Counted from the first letter of the stretch, positions 26,765 through 35,414 are shown. The stretch is DNA of 64,000 nt from JAXLZZ01 sp046350675 (GCA_046350675.1 JAXLZZ010000008.1:1-64000), one strand, 5' to 3'. The notes: generated by a model from the letters alone, not told the origin. A program made the numbers and translations.

Positions 26765-27647
26765 GCGCCTGGCAACCGGCCTTAGCACGACCGCGCCTAC
26801 TCTCCGTGCATTAATTGCTGCTGGTTATGATATTACGGGTGTAGTGGTAGCGCAAAAACAGATTGGGAAGTCGAGAAATGCGCGAGACCTAGAAATTGTT
26901 CAAGTCGCTACTGCTCATGACATACCTGTGTTCAGTCCGGACAAGTTGACTGACTTTGCGGACGAATTGCGTGCGATGCAAGCCGATGCAGCCGTACTGG
27001 CAGCCTACGGCAAGATCGTTCCGCAAAGCATCATCGACCTGTTCCCCCGCGGCATCATCAACATCCACCCATCCATGCTGCCAAAGCACCGCGGGTCGAT
27101 ACCAATTGAAAGCGTGATACTGAATGGAGAGACAGAAACTGGTGTATCGATCATGCAACTGGTCGCCAAAATGGATGCTGGCCCGGTGTACAAACAACAA
27201 CAAGTTTCAGTATCAAAAAATGTATCTAAACAAGTTCTAGCAGACCAACTGCAACAGCTTGGTGCTGAACTCCTAATCGAAAACCTACCCGCTATTCTGG
27301 ATGGCTCCCTACAGCCCATTCCGCAAGATGACTCCGCCGCAACCTACGACGAACGCATCACAAAAGAACAAAGCCAACTAGATTTTTCTAAAACAGCCGA
27401 GCAGCTGGAACGCGAAGTCCGTGCCTATGCTGTCTGGCCTCGCAGCCGCACTACACTTGGTGCGATTGAGTGTATCATTACGAGCGCTCACGTGGAGCCC
27501 GGTGAAGGTACTAGCGGTGAGCTCTGGCGCGACGCACAGCAAATAGGAGTATACTGCTCGCAAGATATACTAGTCGTCGATACTTTACTGCCAGCCGGAA
27601 AAAAAGAAATGCCAGCTTCATCATTTATTGCTGGCTACCAGATCTAA
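26730..27647 (+). CDS. fmt: methionyl-tRNA formyltransferase
   Basis: 305 residues. Transfers the formyl group from 10-formyl-THF to Met-tRNA. NIHPSMLPKHRGSIPI at about 111-126 carries the catalytic Asn111 and His113 and the usual SLLPxxRGxAPI motif, with Asp149 in MDAGPVY; the C-terminal OB-like domain follows. I chose this ATG because the family start (KILFFGNERLA) begins there. The start lies inside def, so translation is probably coupled; AAGG lies directly upstream. Confidence 0.93.
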   Translation: MKLNKILFFGNERLATGLSTTAPTLRALIAAGYDITGVVVAQKQIGKSRNARDLEIVQVATAHDIPVFSPDKLTDFADELRAMQADAAVLAAYGKIVPQSIIDLFPRGIINIHPSMLPKHRGSIPIESVILNGETETGVSIMQLVAKMDAGPVYKQQQVSVSKNVSKQVLADQLQQLGAELLIENLPAILDGSLQPIPQDDSAATYDERITKEQSQLDFSKTAEQLEREVRAYAVWPRSRTTLGAIECIITSAHVEPGEGTSGELWRDAQQIGVYCSQDILVVDTLLPAGKKEMPASSFIAGYQI

Positions 27648-27911
27648 TTGCACCTCTTTGCCAATTCCTACACCGCCAGTCCATGCAATGGTTGATTCGG
27701 ACTGAGGCGGAGCAAGCTCAATTCCGGTTCCTTCAAAAGGGTTATTGGGCGATGGTAGCTTGGCGAGACTTCCTCCCTCTGGATCAATAGGCGGTATTTC
27801 ACCCCCGACAATAATCTCTTTGTTGCTAATCATCTTTGCTAATTGCTCAAAGACTTGAGGATTGCCTACGCTCTCATGCTCGCTGCCAAAAGACTTACCT
27901 TCTATACCCAT
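27621..27911 (-). CDS. small Pro/Gly-rich protein of unknown function
   Basis: 96 residues starting MGIEGKSFGSEHESVGNPQV, with a Pro/Gly-rich middle (GGEIPPIDPEGGSLAKLPSP). No membrane segment or known motif. It overlaps the fmt 3' end by 27 bases tail to tail, and has only a weak AAGG before the ATG. Kept because no better reading fills the gap. Confidence 0.4.
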   Translation of the reverse strand: MGIEGKSFGSEHESVGNPQVFEQLAKMISNKEIIVGGEIPPIDPEGGSLAKLPSPNNPFEGTGIELAPPQSESTIAWTGGVGIGKEVQLDLVASNK

Positions 27912-27987
27912 CCTTAGAATTACCCCTGTTTACAGGCATATACTACTGGCTGTTGCATCGCGTTTCAGTGAGATATTTTGCTTTTCC

Positions 27988-28074
27988 CTGTCATTTCGAA
28001 CGCATGTGAGAGATCTCGGCAAGCCCGTGTGGACCCCGAGAGATTTCTCCCAGCTTCGCTACTCGAAATGACAG
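27988..28074. repeat. REP-like palindromic element after the 28082-28753 gene
   Basis: Perfect 12-bp ends CTGTCATTTCGA (27988-27999) and TCGAAATGACAG (28063-28074), with inner GAGATCTCGG/CCGAGAGATTTCTC segments. It begins 7 bases after the stop codon of the minus-strand gene and may serve as its 3' hairpin. Confidence 0.85.
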
Positions 28075-28081
28075 TGTGATA

Positions 28082-28753
28082 CTACTGTTGAGGAGATGGA
28101 CCAGCTGGTGGCTGCTGCCCAGGAAATTGCTGCTCAGGTGGCTGTTGATACTGCTGAGGGGCAGCTTGAGGCTGAGGCGGCTGGTATGGTTGCTGTGCTG
28201 GCTGTTGTTGAGGGGTAGCAAACTGATCCTGTTGCGGCTGTTGATACTGGGGTTGTGGCTGTTGATACTGCTGAGGGGCAGCTTGAGGCTGAGGCGGCTG
28301 GTATGGTTGCTGTGCTGGCTGTTGTTGAGGGGTAGCAAACTGATCCTGTTGCGGCTGTTGATACTGGGGTTGTGGCTGTTGATACTGCTGAGGGGCAGCT
28401 TGAGGCTGCTGAGCTGCAGGCGCTGGTGCTTGTTGCACGTTGGCTTGGCTAGCCGCCAGAATCTGCGGTGCATTCTGAGCTACTTCGGCTTTTAGCTTGT
28501 CGAATTCTTGTTGCACGATCTCCTTATAGTTCGGAAAATTGGTCTCTAGCCACTTAAAGGCACCGGCATCATCTTTTGCTTCAAAATAGCGCTCAAATTC
28601 ATCGAGCTGTTCGTTTGTCATTTGGTCTGCTAGGCGCACGCCTACACGCATCTCTAACGTCTCATAGATGTGCTTTAGAAAGCTGTTCTTCTCTGTATCA
28701 GGCAAGCCTGCCAATCCGAGTTCCTGTAGTAAGTTATTATCTATCTTTAGCAT
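28082..28753 (-). CDS. DUF5663-like N-terminal domain protein with Gln/Pro-repeat tail
   Basis: 223 residues. The first 100 form a helical domain (NLLQELGLAGLPDTEKNSFL, MTNEQLDEFERYFEAKDD) resembling the small CPR-specific domain DUF5663; function unknown. The tail from about residue 115 is almost only Gln, Pro, Ala and Tyr, built from a 39-residue unit repeated twice plus a part copy. It is likely disordered and may be a surface or phase-separating segment (inference). An extended -10 TGGTACAAT ends 6 bases before the ATG, so the mRNA is probably leaderless. infB ends 16 bases upstream. Confidence 0.8.
   Translation of the reverse strand: MLKIDNNLLQELGLAGLPDTEKNSFLKHIYETLEMRVGVRLADQMTNEQLDEFERYFEAKDDAGAFKWLETNFPNYKEIVQQEFDKLKAEVAQNAPQILAASQANVQQAPAPAAQQPQAAPQQYQQPQPQYQQPQQDQFATPQQQPAQQPYQPPQPQAAPQQYQQPQPQYQQPQQDQFATPQQQPAQQPYQPPQPQAAPQQYQQPPEQQFPGQQPPAGPSPQQ
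28141..28400 (-). repeat. 117-bp tandem repeat (about 2.2 copies) in the Gln/Pro tail
   Basis: Units begin at 28141, 28258 and 28375 and are identical by reading over the full 117-bp period (39 codons), consistent with slippage or unequal crossing-over. Confidence 0.85.
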
Positions 28754-28769
28754 ATGCTCATTGTACCAT

Positions 28770-30545
28770 TTATAGTTTACGCTGGACGGCTTCTCTGGTG
28801 AAGAATTCTATACGATCGCCTTCTTGGAGTTCTAAACGCTTTTGGGTAGCCAAGCTTATACCGCACATCTCACCTTCAAACACTTCTTTGGCTTCAGCTG
28901 GACCACGCTTGAGACCAGTCACTTCCACCTCGGCCAGTTCCTCGCCATCACGCGTTACGCGAGCAAGCGCTGGTGCTACTAGCTTACCTTTGGTCACCTC
29001 ACCACCGCAGATAACTGCTGATTTTGTAGTGTTGAATATGCCCTTCACGACTAGACGACCCAGTTCATTCTCAACAATTTCTGGACTCAACAACTCTGAC
29101 ATCTCAGTTTTAACATCATCAATCAGCTCATAAATCACCTTGTACAAACGCACACGCACCTTGTCGCGACCGGCTTTTTGCTTGCTACTCGTTGGTAGAT
29201 CTACGTTAAATCCATACACAATGGCGTTTGAGCTCTGAGCTAAATGTAAGTCGTTTTCGCTGATAGCACCGATACCAGAGCTTACAACGCGCACCGATAC
29301 TTCATCGGTGTCCATAGCTTTGAGGCTGTCGATTACAGAGGTGAGTGAACCTTGCACGTCAGCTTTCACGATAATATTAAGCTCTTGGAGCTTATTGTCA
29401 CGGTTGATGAGACGGATGAGCTCAGAACTGCCGATGTTGCCTTTGCCGCCCCCGGATTGCTTCTCATGAGCAGTCACCTCTGCTTTGGCACGAGCCTCTT
29501 TTTCGTTCTTGACCACCACAAATTCATCACCAAATTCTGGCAATGTTTTAAAACCGGTGATCGTAACGGGCATCGAGGGGCCAGCTTTTTGCAGTGGATC
29601 TCCCTCTGTCCTCTCAAGATTGCGAATTTTAGCATAGCTGCCACCAGCTACGATAAAGCTACCAGGAGTCAGCACACCAGCCTCAACCAGTGCGTGCGCC
29701 ACAGGACCACGGCCCTGCTCTACGTGTGCTTCGATAATAAGTCCGCGAGCCGGTACATCTACGTCAGCCTTCAGTTCTTCTACATCTGTTACAAGCAATA
29801 CCATATCGAGTAACGCAGGAATACCTTCTTTAGTCTTTGCAGACACAGGTAGCACCGGTGTGTCGCCACCATTCCAACCGTCCCACATCAAGCCGTGCTC
29901 ACTGAGCTGGCTATAGAGGCGGTTGATGTCAGCGCCTTCTTTATCCATCTTGTTGGCTGCTACTACAATCTTAACGCCGGCTTTTTTGGCAAAGCGGATG
30001 GCTTCGATGGTTTGAGGCTTAATACCATCATCGGCAGCAACTACCAAAATTACAATGTCGGTTAGGTGTGCGCCGTGTTCACGAATAGCTGCAAAAGCTT
30101 CGTGACCTGGGGTGTCCAAGAATGTAATGTAACGATCGTCGTGCTTAATCTGATAGGCAGAAATGTGCTGCGTGATACCGCCAGCCTCACCCTTCACGAC
30201 ATCCGCCTCACGAATTGCATCTAGCAAGCTGGTTTTACCATGATCCACGTGGCCCATCACCGCCACAACCGGTGGGCGTGCCTGGGCTTTATCGCTAACA
30301 GCTGGTTTTTCGCGCTTAGGCGCAACTTCTTCGGCTGCCTTCTTGCTGATCTCGACACCGAGGTTCAGTTCACCAACAATAATCTGCGCTGTATCAAAAT
30401 CAATACGCTCATTTACGGTGGCCATAACCCCGTTTTTCATGAGCTCACCAATTAAGCGAGTTACCGGAATCGAAAGCCGTTCAGCCAGCGTGCCGACGGT
30501 GATCATATCTTCGATTTCAATGGTGGTGACTTCGTTTTCTGCCAT
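28770..30545 (-). CDS. infB: translation initiation factor IF-2 (short N-terminus)
   Basis: 591 residues. A GTPase that places fMet-tRNA on the 30S subunit. After a short IF2-N-like domain (VGTLAERLSIPVTRLIGELM) the G domain shows GHVDHGKT (98-105), DTPGHEAF and NKMD, followed by the IF-2 domains II-IV (GRGPVAHALVEAGVL, ADVQGSLTSVIDSL, fMet-binding C-terminus). The long linker found in E. coli IF-2 is missing, as in other reduced genomes. AAGGAG lies 6 bases before the ATG. It lies 46 bases downstream of rpsA and is probably co-transcribed with it. Confidence 0.97.
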   Translation of the reverse strand: MAENEVTTIEIEDMITVGTLAERLSIPVTRLIGELMKNGVMATVNERIDFDTAQIIVGELNLGVEISKKAAEEVAPKREKPAVSDKAQARPPVVAVMGHVDHGKTSLLDAIREADVVKGEAGGITQHISAYQIKHDDRYITFLDTPGHEAFAAIREHGAHLTDIVILVVAADDGIKPQTIEAIRFAKKAGVKIVVAANKMDKEGADINRLYSQLSEHGLMWDGWNGGDTPVLPVSAKTKEGIPALLDMVLLVTDVEELKADVDVPARGLIIEAHVEQGRGPVAHALVEAGVLTPGSFIVAGGSYAKIRNLERTEGDPLQKAGPSMPVTITGFKTLPEFGDEFVVVKNEKEARAKAEVTAHEKQSGGGKGNIGSSELIRLINRDNKLQELNIIVKADVQGSLTSVIDSLKAMDTDEVSVRVVSSGIGAISENDLHLAQSSNAIVYGFNVDLPTSSKQKAGRDKVRVRLYKVIYELIDDVKTEMSELLSPEIVENELGRLVVKGIFNTTKSAVICGGEVTKGKLVAPALARVTRDGEELAEVEVTGLKRGPAEAKEVFEGEMCGISLATQKRLELQEGDRIEFFTREAVQRKL

Positions 30546-30591
30546 CGTCGACTCCTTTCTGGCCTCCCGGCCGATTCCTTAACTACACATA

Positions 30592-31683
30592 TTATTTCTT
30601 GGCTTTGGTAGTTTTACCCTTAGCTTCTTTGAGGCTAAGTGCAATTTTGCGGTTTTCGGTATCGATATCTAGTACCTTAAACTGCTTCTTTTCGTTCAAC
30701 TGGAAGAGTTGCTCTGGGTCTACTGTCTCGTCGTCGCTCATCTCTGATACATGCACGAGTGCTTCAACACTTGGGCTGAGCTGCACGAAGGCACCAAATG
30801 GCGTAATTCGTGTAACTTTACCTTCTACAACATCGCCCGCCTTAAAGGCTTTAACCTGCTCGAGCCATGGGTCTTCGCTCATCTGCTTCAAGCTGAGGCT
30901 CAAGCGATCCTTGTCGATAGCAATGATCTTGGCTTTGACTTCTTCGCCAACCTTCACATAATTGCGCGGGTTATCTACACGCTCCCAGGAGATTTCTGAG
31001 ATGTGAATCAAGCCTTCGATACCATCAACATTGATGAATGCACCAAAGTCGATAACACCGGTTACAACGCCTTCGACAACATCGCCAACCTTAAGTTTGG
31101 CAAATCGATCCTGCATGTCGTCTTTTACAGCTTCTTTCTCGGAGAAGATAAGCTTGTTGTCTTTGCGACTCACATCGAGCACACGCACACGTAGCGGCTT
31201 ATTGGTAAGCGCATTGAGCTTCTGTAGAATCTCGTCCTTGTCTGCACCACTTACGCGTGGATAGTGACCAGCTGCAAGCTGTGACACTGGCAAGAAACCA
31301 CGAATACCTTCCATCTCTACCAAGAGACCGCCGCGATTGGCGTCATATGGCACGATTTCAACGATATCGTTGGCTTCGTGTACACGTTGCAGTTCGTCCC
31401 AACCTCGGTCCTTAACTGCTCGCTTCATGCTTAGTAAGGCGTAGCCCTCATCAAGCTCAGGGTCAATCACGCTAACGGTGACGGTTTGCCCTGCTTCTAA
31501 TTTTTGGCCGTAGCCAATTTCGCGTCGCATAACGACACCGGTACCTCGAGCGCCAAGATCAATCCAGGCCTCGTTCTTCTTAACAGAGATAATCGTACCT
31601 TCAACTACCTCTCCAGCTGCTAATTGTGTAATATCGCTGCCGGCTAAAAGCTCATCCATAGTGAGCGTACTTGCTTTTGACAT
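30592..31683 (-). CDS. rpsA: 30S ribosomal protein bS1 (four S1 domains)
   Basis: 363 residues with four S1 RNA-binding repeats (GEVVEGTIISVKKNEAWIDL; GIRGFLPVSQLA; GDVVEGVVTGVIDFGAFINV; GDVVEGKVTRITPFGAFVQL) and a basic tail. It helps mRNAs reach the 30S subunit. I chose MSKASTLTMDELL because GGAGG lies 10 bases before it, but only one base before the ATG three codons upstream (31690-31692). Many genes here look leaderless, which makes the presence of a multi-domain S1 notable. Confidence 0.93.
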   Translation of the reverse strand: MSKASTLTMDELLAGSDITQLAAGEVVEGTIISVKKNEAWIDLGARGTGVVMRREIGYGQKLEAGQTVTVSVIDPELDEGYALLSMKRAVKDRGWDELQRVHEANDIVEIVPYDANRGGLLVEMEGIRGFLPVSQLAAGHYPRVSGADKDEILQKLNALTNKPLRVRVLDVSRKDNKLIFSEKEAVKDDMQDRFAKLKVGDVVEGVVTGVIDFGAFINVDGIEGLIHISEISWERVDNPRNYVKVGEEVKAKIIAIDKDRLSLSLKQMSEDPWLEQVKAFKAGDVVEGKVTRITPFGAFVQLSPSVEALVHVSEMSDDETVDPEQLFQLNEKKQFKVLDIDTENRKIALSLKEAKGKTTKAKK

Positions 31684-31796
31684 GTATTCCATGCCTCCTT
31701 CGAATGTATTTTCTCAGTAGCAAACAGATAGTTTTTCGCTAAAACTTCCGCTTTTCACTTAGAACCAGTTAGTTTGCTGACTTAAGATTACCTATA

Positions 31797-31825
31797 AGTA
31801 TAGATGATTCCTCCCTGATAGTAAA
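31797..31825 (-). promoter_or_regulatory. promoter of rpsA-infB
   Basis: TTTACT, 17 bases, TATACT, leaving a leader of about 110 bases. It overlaps the region upstream of the divergent ROK gene. Confidence 0.5.
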
Positions 31826-31837
31826 GGGTTAGCGATG

Positions 31838-31846
31838 TGCTAAAAT
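31838..31846 (+). promoter_or_regulatory. extended -10 promoter of the ROK gene
   Basis: TGCTAAAAT ends 6 bases before the ATG at 31853; a leaderless start is predicted. Confidence 0.55.
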
Positions 31847-31852
31847 CTAGAT

Positions 31853-32692
31853 ATGTATGTGGGAATCGATATCGGTGGCACCAAGGTTTTGGTAGTAGCC
31901 CTGAATCAACACGGTGAAATCGTTGAACGGTTTAAATTCCCCACTCCAAAAAAGTACGAAGATTTCTTAAGCCAGCTCCGTATCGCCTTGCGAGGCTTCA
32001 AACATCAAGAATTTAAAGCTGGCGCCGTGGCTGTTCCTGGAGTGCTCGATCGAAAACACGGCATCGTTACTAGTTTCGGCAACTTACCCTGGAAAAATGT
32101 ACCAGTCCAGCGCGACATGGAAGCAATCTGCGGCTGCCTCATGGCTATTGATAACGATGCAAAACTAGGTGGTTTGTCTGAATCTATGCTCTTAAAAGGT
32201 CAATACAGCAAAGTTCTCTACGTTACAGTCAGTACCGGTATTGGCATCGCGCTCATTGTCGATAATAAAATTGATGACAATATTTTTGACGGAGGTGGTC
32301 GCACCATTTTACTGGAGCATCAAGGCAAGATGGTGCCATGGGAGTCCTTCGCCTCAGGTAGAGCCATTGTGGAACGCTACGGCAAACGTGCCTCAGATAT
32401 CAATGATAAGGCTACCTGGACTAAAATAACTCGAGATCTATCTCTTGGCATAATCGAGCTCATTGCCGTTGCGCAGCCTGATGTAATTATCATCGGTGGT
32501 GGCGTAGGCACTTATTTTGATCGGTATGGAGACTTGCTTGACAAGTCGCTCCAAAAATATCACCTGCCCCTTGCAACCATTCCGCCAATCATGGGAGCCC
32601 AACGCGCAGAAGACGCCGTGGCCTATGGATGCTATGATTTAGCTAGGCAGGTTTTCGGGAATGCAAGAACTCATCACACAACTTCGAATTAA
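31853..32692 (+). CDS. ROK-family protein (sugar kinase-like)
   Basis: 279 residues. The N-terminal phosphate-binding motif GIDIGGTKVLVVAL, the AIDNDAKLGG segment with the likely catalytic Asp, VSTGIGIALIVD and IIIGGGV place it in the ROK/actin-like superfamily. The cysteine-rich zinc motif of most ROK kinases (CGxxGCxE) is absent; the matching region reads EHQGKMVPWESFASG. There is no DNA-binding domain, so it is more likely a glucokinase-type enzyme than a ROK repressor. Its substrate cannot be read from the sequence. The next gene overlaps its end by 32 bases. Confidence 0.85.
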   Translation: MYVGIDIGGTKVLVVALNQHGEIVERFKFPTPKKYEDFLSQLRIALRGFKHQEFKAGAVAVPGVLDRKHGIVTSFGNLPWKNVPVQRDMEAICGCLMAIDNDAKLGGLSESMLLKGQYSKVLYVTVSTGIGIALIVDNKIDDNIFDGGGRTILLEHQGKMVPWESFASGRAIVERYGKRASDINDKATWTKITRDLSLGIIELIAVAQPDVIIIGGGVGTYFDRYGDLLDKSLQKYHLPLATIPPIMGAQRAEDAVAYGCYDLARQVFGNARTHHTTSN

Positions 32693-33155
32693 GTTCCCTA
32701 CTCTAAAGTTTAGGGTGGGTGATCAGTTTTATTGGTCGCCCGAAACCAAAGAAATTTTCTATAAGGATGTTTCCAACCAAAAAGCCACCTGGTCCCTGTT
32801 GCATGAAACTGGCCATGCGCTACTCAAGCATAAAAATTATAAGGCAGACTTTGAGCTCATTCGTTTGGAGATCGACGCCTGGCAAAAAGCTCGAGAAATC
32901 GCCCACGATCTTGATATAACCATCAGCGAAGATCATATCGAAGATTGCCTCGACACTTATCGAGATTGGCTCTACAAGCGCAGTATTTGCCCCAACTGCA
33001 CCAATAAATCTCTGCAGCAGGATGATTACATCCACTACCACTGCTTCAACTGCGGCACTGTCTGGAAAGTGACCGCCAGCCGCTTCTGCCGCGCCTATCG
33101 CAGCACCAAAAACATCCCCCAGCCCACCAAACTCCACCTGTCAAACGGTTTATAA
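32661..33155 (+). CDS. zincin-like (ImmA/IrrE-type) putative metallopeptidase with zinc ribbon
   Basis: 164 residues. LLHETGHALLKH (HExxH: His48, Glu49, His52) is the zinc-protease signature seen in the ImmA/IrrE family, and acidic residues near 64-69 may give the third ligand. A second half carries a Cys4 ribbon (Cys110, Cys113, Cys128, Cys131). The combination suggests a cytoplasmic regulatory protease, but no repressor partner is adjacent. It overlaps the ROK gene by 32 bases, implying coupled expression, and overlaps the 33150-33503 gene by 6 bases tail to tail. Confidence 0.75.
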   Translation: MQELITQLRIKFPTLKFRVGDQFYWSPETKEIFYKDVSNQKATWSLLHETGHALLKHKNYKADFELIRLEIDAWQKAREIAHDLDITISEDHIEDCLDTYRDWLYKRSICPNCTNKSLQQDDYIHYHCFNCGTVWKVTASRFCRAYRSTKNIPQPTKLHLSNGL

Positions 33156-33503
33156 AGGAATTGTTTTTCGAATTTGAGCACAATTCTCAAGAGGCTGACT
33201 CACGCGTGGGTTACTATATCCTGTCACAATTTCTTTACCGTCAGCATTTAGTTCAGTTGCCACCACAACCACCTCGCTACACCCAGCATATCCGCACATA
33301 ACTTCTCGAGTTGCACCGGTATGCGTTTCGGTTGGTGGGTGAACATTCTGCGTTTTTGATACATCTTCCACAAAAATCTCTGGTCGAGCTACTAGAGGCT
33401 GTAGCGCTTCTCGCAAACACCGCTCACCACGGCCTAGCGTTGTTTGCTGGCCGCCATAATGAGTCCCAGCAATCTTGTCTTGATAACTTTCTTTATCGCT
33501 CAT
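33150..33503 (-). CDS. protein of unknown function
   Basis: 117 residues from MSDKESYQDKIAGTHYGGQQ. Contains a small Cys-bearing strand region (REVMCGYAGCSEVVVVATEL) that may bind metal with further cysteines (Cys29, Cys104). No signal peptide or membrane segment. I use the inner ATG because the 18 upstream codons run into a strong hairpin. No clear promoter or ribosome-binding site. Confidence 0.5.
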   Translation of the reverse strand: MSDKESYQDKIAGTHYGGQQTTLGRGERCLREALQPLVARPEIFVEDVSKTQNVHPPTETHTGATREVMCGYAGCSEVVVVATELNADGKEIVTGYSNPRVSQPLENCAQIRKTIPL

Positions 33504-33524
33504 ATATTCACTCAATACATTTGT

Positions 33525-33548
33525 GGAGCCCTTGGAAACAAGGGCTCC
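33525..33548. terminator. perfect 10-bp hairpin without U-run
   Basis: GGAGCCCTTG-gaaa-CAAGGGCTCC lies between the KGG gene ending at 33564 and the next minus-strand gene; probably a 3' mRNA hairpin or weak terminator. Confidence 0.55.
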
Positions 33549-33563
33549 GATAGACAACCTGGA

Positions 33564-33761
33564 TTAGGCTGTCTTCTTGGTGCGACGGCTAATGCGTCCA
33601 CCTTTTGCGCCAGCTTGACGAGCTAGCTCACGGTCAGCAAAAAAGCCGCCGGTTTTACCGAGCTTACCGCCCTTAGCACCGATTTTTGCGTAAAAATCGC
33701 TACCGTACTTATCTTTGTTAGTTGCTGCTGCGGCCTTGCCGCCTGCTTTCGTACCTGCCAT
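33564..33761 (-). CDS. KGG-repeat stress-type protein 1
   Basis: 65 residues, basic and Gly-rich: MAGTKAGGKAAAATNKDKYG, with KIGAKGGKLGKTGGF and AGAKGGRISRRT. The KGG pattern is that of the small stress-induced family that includes YciG; molecular function is unknown. AAGGAG lies 7 bases before the ATG. It is a paralogue of the 33910-34104 gene. Confidence 0.85.
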   Translation of the reverse strand: MAGTKAGGKAAAATNKDKYGSDFYAKIGAKGGKLGKTGGFFADRELARQAGAKGGRISRRTKKTA

Positions 33762-33804
33762 TGGATTACTCCTTGGTTAGTTGGTTTACACCTCCTGGAG
33801 AAAT

Positions 33805-33846
33805 AAAAAGAGTCTCCCGCCTTGTGAGAAGCGGAAAACCCTCTTT
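33805..33846 (-). terminator. intrinsic terminator between the two KGG genes
   Basis: In minus-strand RNA AAAGAG...CCGC pairs with GCGG...CTCTTT and is followed by TTTTATTT. Confidence 0.7.
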
Positions 33847-33909
33847 CTTCTTCAGAATTACGCTTATGATATCACGCTATTGCTAATAAGTCAATAAGCT
33901 TGTGCCTTT

Positions 33910-34104
33910 TTATGATCTTCGAGAGATCGCACCACCTATAGCGCCATACTGACTGGCGCGTTTTCGGCCTTCAGCTCCAGCCGCAAAACCACCGGTATGC
34001 CCTTTTTGGCCACCCATTTTACCAATCCGTGCATAAAAGTCAGCACCATATTTCTTACGATTCTTTTCGGCCGCCAAACGACCGCCTTTAGCTGTACCTG
34101 CCAT
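33910..34104 (-). CDS. KGG-repeat stress-type protein 2
   Basis: 64 residues: MAGTAKGGRLAAEKNRKKYG, KMGGQKGHTGGFA, YGAIGGAISRRS. Clearly a duplicate of the 33564-33761 protein (same DFYA-IG-GG core). GGAGG lies 5 bases before the ATG. The terminator at 33805-33846 separates the two transcripts. Confidence 0.85.
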   Translation of the reverse strand: MAGTAKGGRLAAEKNRKKYGADFYARIGKMGGQKGHTGGFAAGAEGRKRASQYGAIGGAISRRS

Positions 34105-34170
34105 GGTCCCTCCTGTGTTAACAATGCTTATGCTAACACCGTGGGGATAGTCGGTCTGTAAGATATTTAC

Positions 34171-35256
34171 TTACTGCGTAGTACTTCTGCTAGCTGGTAC
34201 GCTCGTCTGAGTGTTGCTGATTTGGATTGGCGAAATTGTAATCACTTTGTTGGTGCTTGGTCGATACAAGAATGCCTTGCGTGAATTTACATACAGCAGC
34301 ACTTTGTCGCCGTCTTCGGCCTTTGCGTAAAAATCAGCTTGTTTGCGTGCCACATTCGCATCCGTGACTGTCTGCACGGTAGGCTGCTCAGTAGTAGGCA
34401 ATGAAGTAACTTTGGAAACTTTTGCTACCAAGTCATTAACCTGTCGATTGATTTCCTCCTGGGGATTGGCTTTTAGCGTAGTGAGCTGCTGCTGAAGGTT
34501 CTTTTTGTCGTTGTACAACGTCCAGCTCCACAGACCGACTCCTGCCACAAGCAAGACCAACACAAGGATAATTGCATCGCGACCATAGTGATGTACTTTC
34601 TTGCCAACCGTGGGGGCTGCCTGAGTCGCCTCAGGGGTTGCAGCGCTGTCGTTCACAGCTGCTGCAGGTGTGTCGCTTGCTACAGGTTCGCTAGGCACTT
34701 CAGGAGTGATGCTAGAACCTGGCTCGGGTGCAGGATCTGCAGCAGTTTCTGCTGCGGCCGCCTCAGGGGTGATGAATTCTTCTTTGGTGTCAGTATTCTC
34801 TGGCTCTGGTGCGTTATCTGCTGCCTCGGGGGTTACAGGTTCTTCTGGCACGTCATCTGTTGCAGGTGTTTCGGCAGCATCGCTCGTAACTTCTGCTGGT
34901 TGCTCTGTCTTTTCTGCTGGAACCTCTGGTGCAGATGGTGCATCGGATTCTTGATCAGCCTCTTGCTCTGTTCCTTGCTCAGGCGTAGCATCTGCTACCT
35001 CTGTAGCTGCCTCTTGCTGCGGTGCTTCCTCTGCTGCTGTGGATGCTTCTTCAGAGCTATTATCTGTAGCGCTAGCCTCTTCTGCTACTGGCGTCTCCTC
35101 TGTTTGAGTATCATTTGATTCTGGCTGTGCCTGTGTTGCATCGCTGCCATCTGTTACTGCTACCTTTGTAGCCTCAGATTCATTCGATTCATTGCCTTCA
35201 GTCTTTGCATCAAAATCCTCATCTTCCGATGGCCATTTCACATCTACTTGAGCCAT
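34171..35256 (-). CDS. single-pass membrane protein with long acidic Glu/Ala/Thr-rich N-terminus
   Basis: 361 residues. The first 220 are low-complexity Glu/Ala/Thr/Pro/Asp, presumably disordered and cytoplasmic. A hydrophobic segment (IILVLVLLVAGVGLWSWTLY) near residues 230-250 is followed by a short coiled coil (NDKKNLQQQLTTLKANPQEE) and an outside domain of about 70 residues (GDKVLLYVNSRKAFLYRPST). No family recognised. Strong GGGAGGG before the ATG and a TTGACG-TACAAT promoter; the upstream 20-bp motif at 35415 is shared with ftsZ, which might link it to division or the envelope (inference). Confidence 0.85.
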   Translation of the reverse strand: MAQVDVKWPSEDEDFDAKTEGNESNESEATKVAVTDGSDATQAQPESNDTQTEETPVAEEASATDNSSEEASTAAEEAPQQEAATEVADATPEQGTEQEADQESDAPSAPEVPAEKTEQPAEVTSDAAETPATDDVPEEPVTPEAADNAPEPENTDTKEEFITPEAAAAETAADPAPEPGSSITPEVPSEPVASDTPAAAVNDSAATPEATQAAPTVGKKVHHYGRDAIILVLVLLVAGVGLWSWTLYNDKKNLQQQLTTLKANPQEEINRQVNDLVAKVSKVTSLPTTEQPTVQTVTDANVARKQADFYAKAEDGDKVLLYVNSRKAFLYRPSTNKVITISPIQISNTQTSVPASRSTTQ

Positions 35257-35287
35257 AGTGGCTGCCCTCCCTTTCTTCTTATGGTTA

Positions 35288-35315
35288 ATTGTACCGATAA
35301 ACAGAGGCGCGTCAA
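35288..35315 (-). promoter_or_regulatory. promoter of the 34171-35256 gene
   Basis: TTGACG, 16 bases, TACAAT on the minus strand. Confidence 0.6.
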
Positions 35316-35414
35316 GTAATATTTACGAAGTTATCAACATGCTTGTGATTATTGGTATCGCAGCAAACTATTGATGTAATTATAATAACGAAAATAAATA
35401 CCCTCTGGGCTAAT

